A stretch of DNA of 5,401 nucleotides from JBFHKO01 sp041595355 (GTDB lineage Bacteria; Pseudomonadota; Gammaproteobacteria; Enterobacterales; Aeromonadaceae), in NCBI GenBank assembly GCA_041595355.1, contig JBFHKO010000174.1:1-5401 (forward strand), in the 5' to 3' direction. The notes below the pieces were generated by a model. That model searched no databases and was not told the origin of the DNA. It saw only the letters and a list, made by a program, of their open reading frames with translations. Shown here piece by piece: positions 4,504 to 5,401 of the stretch (positions within the stretch are counted from its first letter, which is position 1; each line of letters opens with the position of its first letter). The translations under genes and the position numbers were made by a program.

Positions 4504-5401
4504 TCAGGCCGGCTGGCTGATGGAAGCCAGCTTGTCGAAATAATCCGGGAAGGTCTTGGAAGTACAACCCGGATCATTGATGGTCACCGCAGTATCGCTC
4601 AGCGCCACCAGAGAGAAGCACATGGCGATGCGGTGATCATTATAAGTATCGATGGCGGCGTGGCGCAGCTGGGCGGTCGGCGTCACCTCGATGAAGTCCT
4701 CGCCTTCCACCACCTCGGCACCCAGCTTGCGCAACTCGGTGGCCATGGCATGCAGACGATCCGTCTCCTTCACCCGCCAATTGTAGATGTTGCGGATGGC
4801 GGTCTTTCCCTTGGCAAACAGCGCCGTGGTGGCAATGGTCATGGCCGCATCCGGAATATGGTTCATGTCCAGATCCACGCCCTGCAGCTCGCCGCGCTCG
4901 GCCTCGATAAAGTCATTACCCCAGGTGATTTTGGCGCCCATCTGCGCCAGCACATCGGCGAAATGGATATCGCCCTGAATGCTGAGCTTGCCGATGCCGG
5001 TGACCCGCACCTTCCCCTTGATGGCCCCCGCCGCCAGGAAATAGGAGGCTGAAGAGGCATCGCCCTCCACCAGGAAATCACCCGGCGAGGTGTAGCTCTG
5101 GTTACCGGCAATGTAGAACACCTGGTAATTGTCATGCTCCACCTGCACACCGAACTGCTTCATGATGTGCAGGGTGATGTCGATATAGGGCTTGGAGACC
5201 AGCTCGCCCTTGATCCTGATGCGGGTATCACCAGATGACAGCGGCGCCGCCATCAGGAAGGCGGACAGAAACTGGCTGGAGACGGAGCCATCGATATGCA
5301 CCTCTCCGCCCCAGAGCCCCTTGCCCTCGATGCTGATGGGCGGGTAGCCGTCCCGCTTCAGGTAGTGGATCTGGGCGCCGGACTGGCGCAAGGCGTCGAC
5401 C
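4504..5401 (-). CDS. aroA: 3-phosphoshikimate 1-carboxyvinyltransferase (EPSP synthase), 5' part beyond window
   Basis: This enzyme joins phosphoenolpyruvate to shikimate-3-phosphate to give EPSP, the sixth step of the shikimate pathway to chorismate and aromatic amino acids, in the cytosol. The 298 visible residues follow E. coli AroA (427 aa) almost without gaps from about residue 130 to the end, so about 130 residues, including the start codon, lie past the right edge. Visible conserved parts are DGSVSSQFLSAFLM (shikimate-3-phosphate contacts), VSKPYIDITL, VEGDASSASYFLAAGAIKG, NHIPDAAMTIATTALFAKG (catalytic Asp, E. coli 313), NWRVKETDRL (E. coli Glu341 and Arg344), TYNDHRIAMCFSLVAL (Arg386) and SKTFPDYF (Lys411). 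None is altered. The class-defining glyphosate-site glycine (E. coli Gly96) is outside the window, but the overall match is to class I. It stops with TGA just before a strong terminator. Upstream partners cannot be seen. Confidence 0.97.
   Translation of the reverse strand, partial: VDALRQSGAQIHYLKRDGYPPISIEGKGLWGGEVHIDGSVSSQFLSAFLMAAPLSSGDTRIRIKGELVSKPYIDITLHIMKQFGVQVEHDNYQVFYIAGNQSYTSPGDFLVEGDASSASYFLAAGAIKGKVRVTGIGKLSIQGDIHFADVLAQMGAKITWGNDFIEAERGELQGVDLDMNHIPDAAMTIATTALFAKGKTAIRNIYNWRVKETDRLHAMATELRKLGAEVVEGEDFIEVTPTAQLRHAAIDTYNDHRIAMCFSLVALSDTAVTINDPGCTSKTFPDYFDKLASISQPA

Noticed and set aside
4338..4577. An 80-residue N-terminal extension of the small gene beginning at 4577 inside aroA.
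   Set aside because: It would cross the aroA terminator and overlap the aroA end. The sequence is compositionally odd, and the GTG at 4337 has a near-perfect ribosome binding site.

Overview
The window looks like chromosomal core DNA from a gammaproteobacterium. Aeromonas or a close relative in the Aeromonadaceae is my best guess. This rests on a GC-rich coding style, on AroA and GlgC proteins that follow the Escherichia coli sequences closely but not at enterobacterial identity, and on a CsrD/MshH-type protein. The genus is an inference from memory, not a database match. I see no mobile element, phage gene, CRISPR array or toxin-antitoxin pair.

Layout from left to right. Positions 1-72 hold the 3' part of a tRNA-Asn gene (anticodon GTT), followed by a near-perfect 42-nt hairpin that can terminate transcription in both directions. 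On the minus strand, glgC (194-1489) encodes a full-length ADP-glucose pyrophosphorylase that starts at a TTG behind an excellent Shine-Dalgarno. A 451-bp divergent intergenic region (1490-1940) separates it from csrD (1941-3815, plus strand), which encodes a membrane-anchored protein with decayed GGDEF and EAL domains. After a 24-bp convergent gap comes a minus-strand gene for an unrecognised 165-residue cysteine-rich protein (3840-4337, GTG start). A 166-bp spacer with a textbook intrinsic terminator follows, and then the 3' two thirds of aroA (minus strand, running off the right edge).

How the parts may work together. GlgC makes ADP-glucose for glycogen. In E. coli the glgC mRNA is a classic target of the RNA-binding repressor CsrA, and CsrD promotes decay of the sRNAs (CsrB/CsrC) that sequester CsrA. 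Here the CsrD gene sits head to head with glgC, and both leaders carry GGA motifs at and upstream of their ribosome binding sites. The glgC leader also has a perfect hairpin whose CCTCC loop is complementary to the glgC Shine-Dalgarno. This suggests, but does not prove, a compact Csr-linked regulatory unit. aroA (shikimate pathway) and the tRNA are housekeeping neighbours.

No wholly new system is evident. The points most worth a second look are the structured divergent leader region, the altered activator site of GlgC, the G8 tract at the decayed GGDEF motif of csrD, and the orphan cysteine-rich protein.
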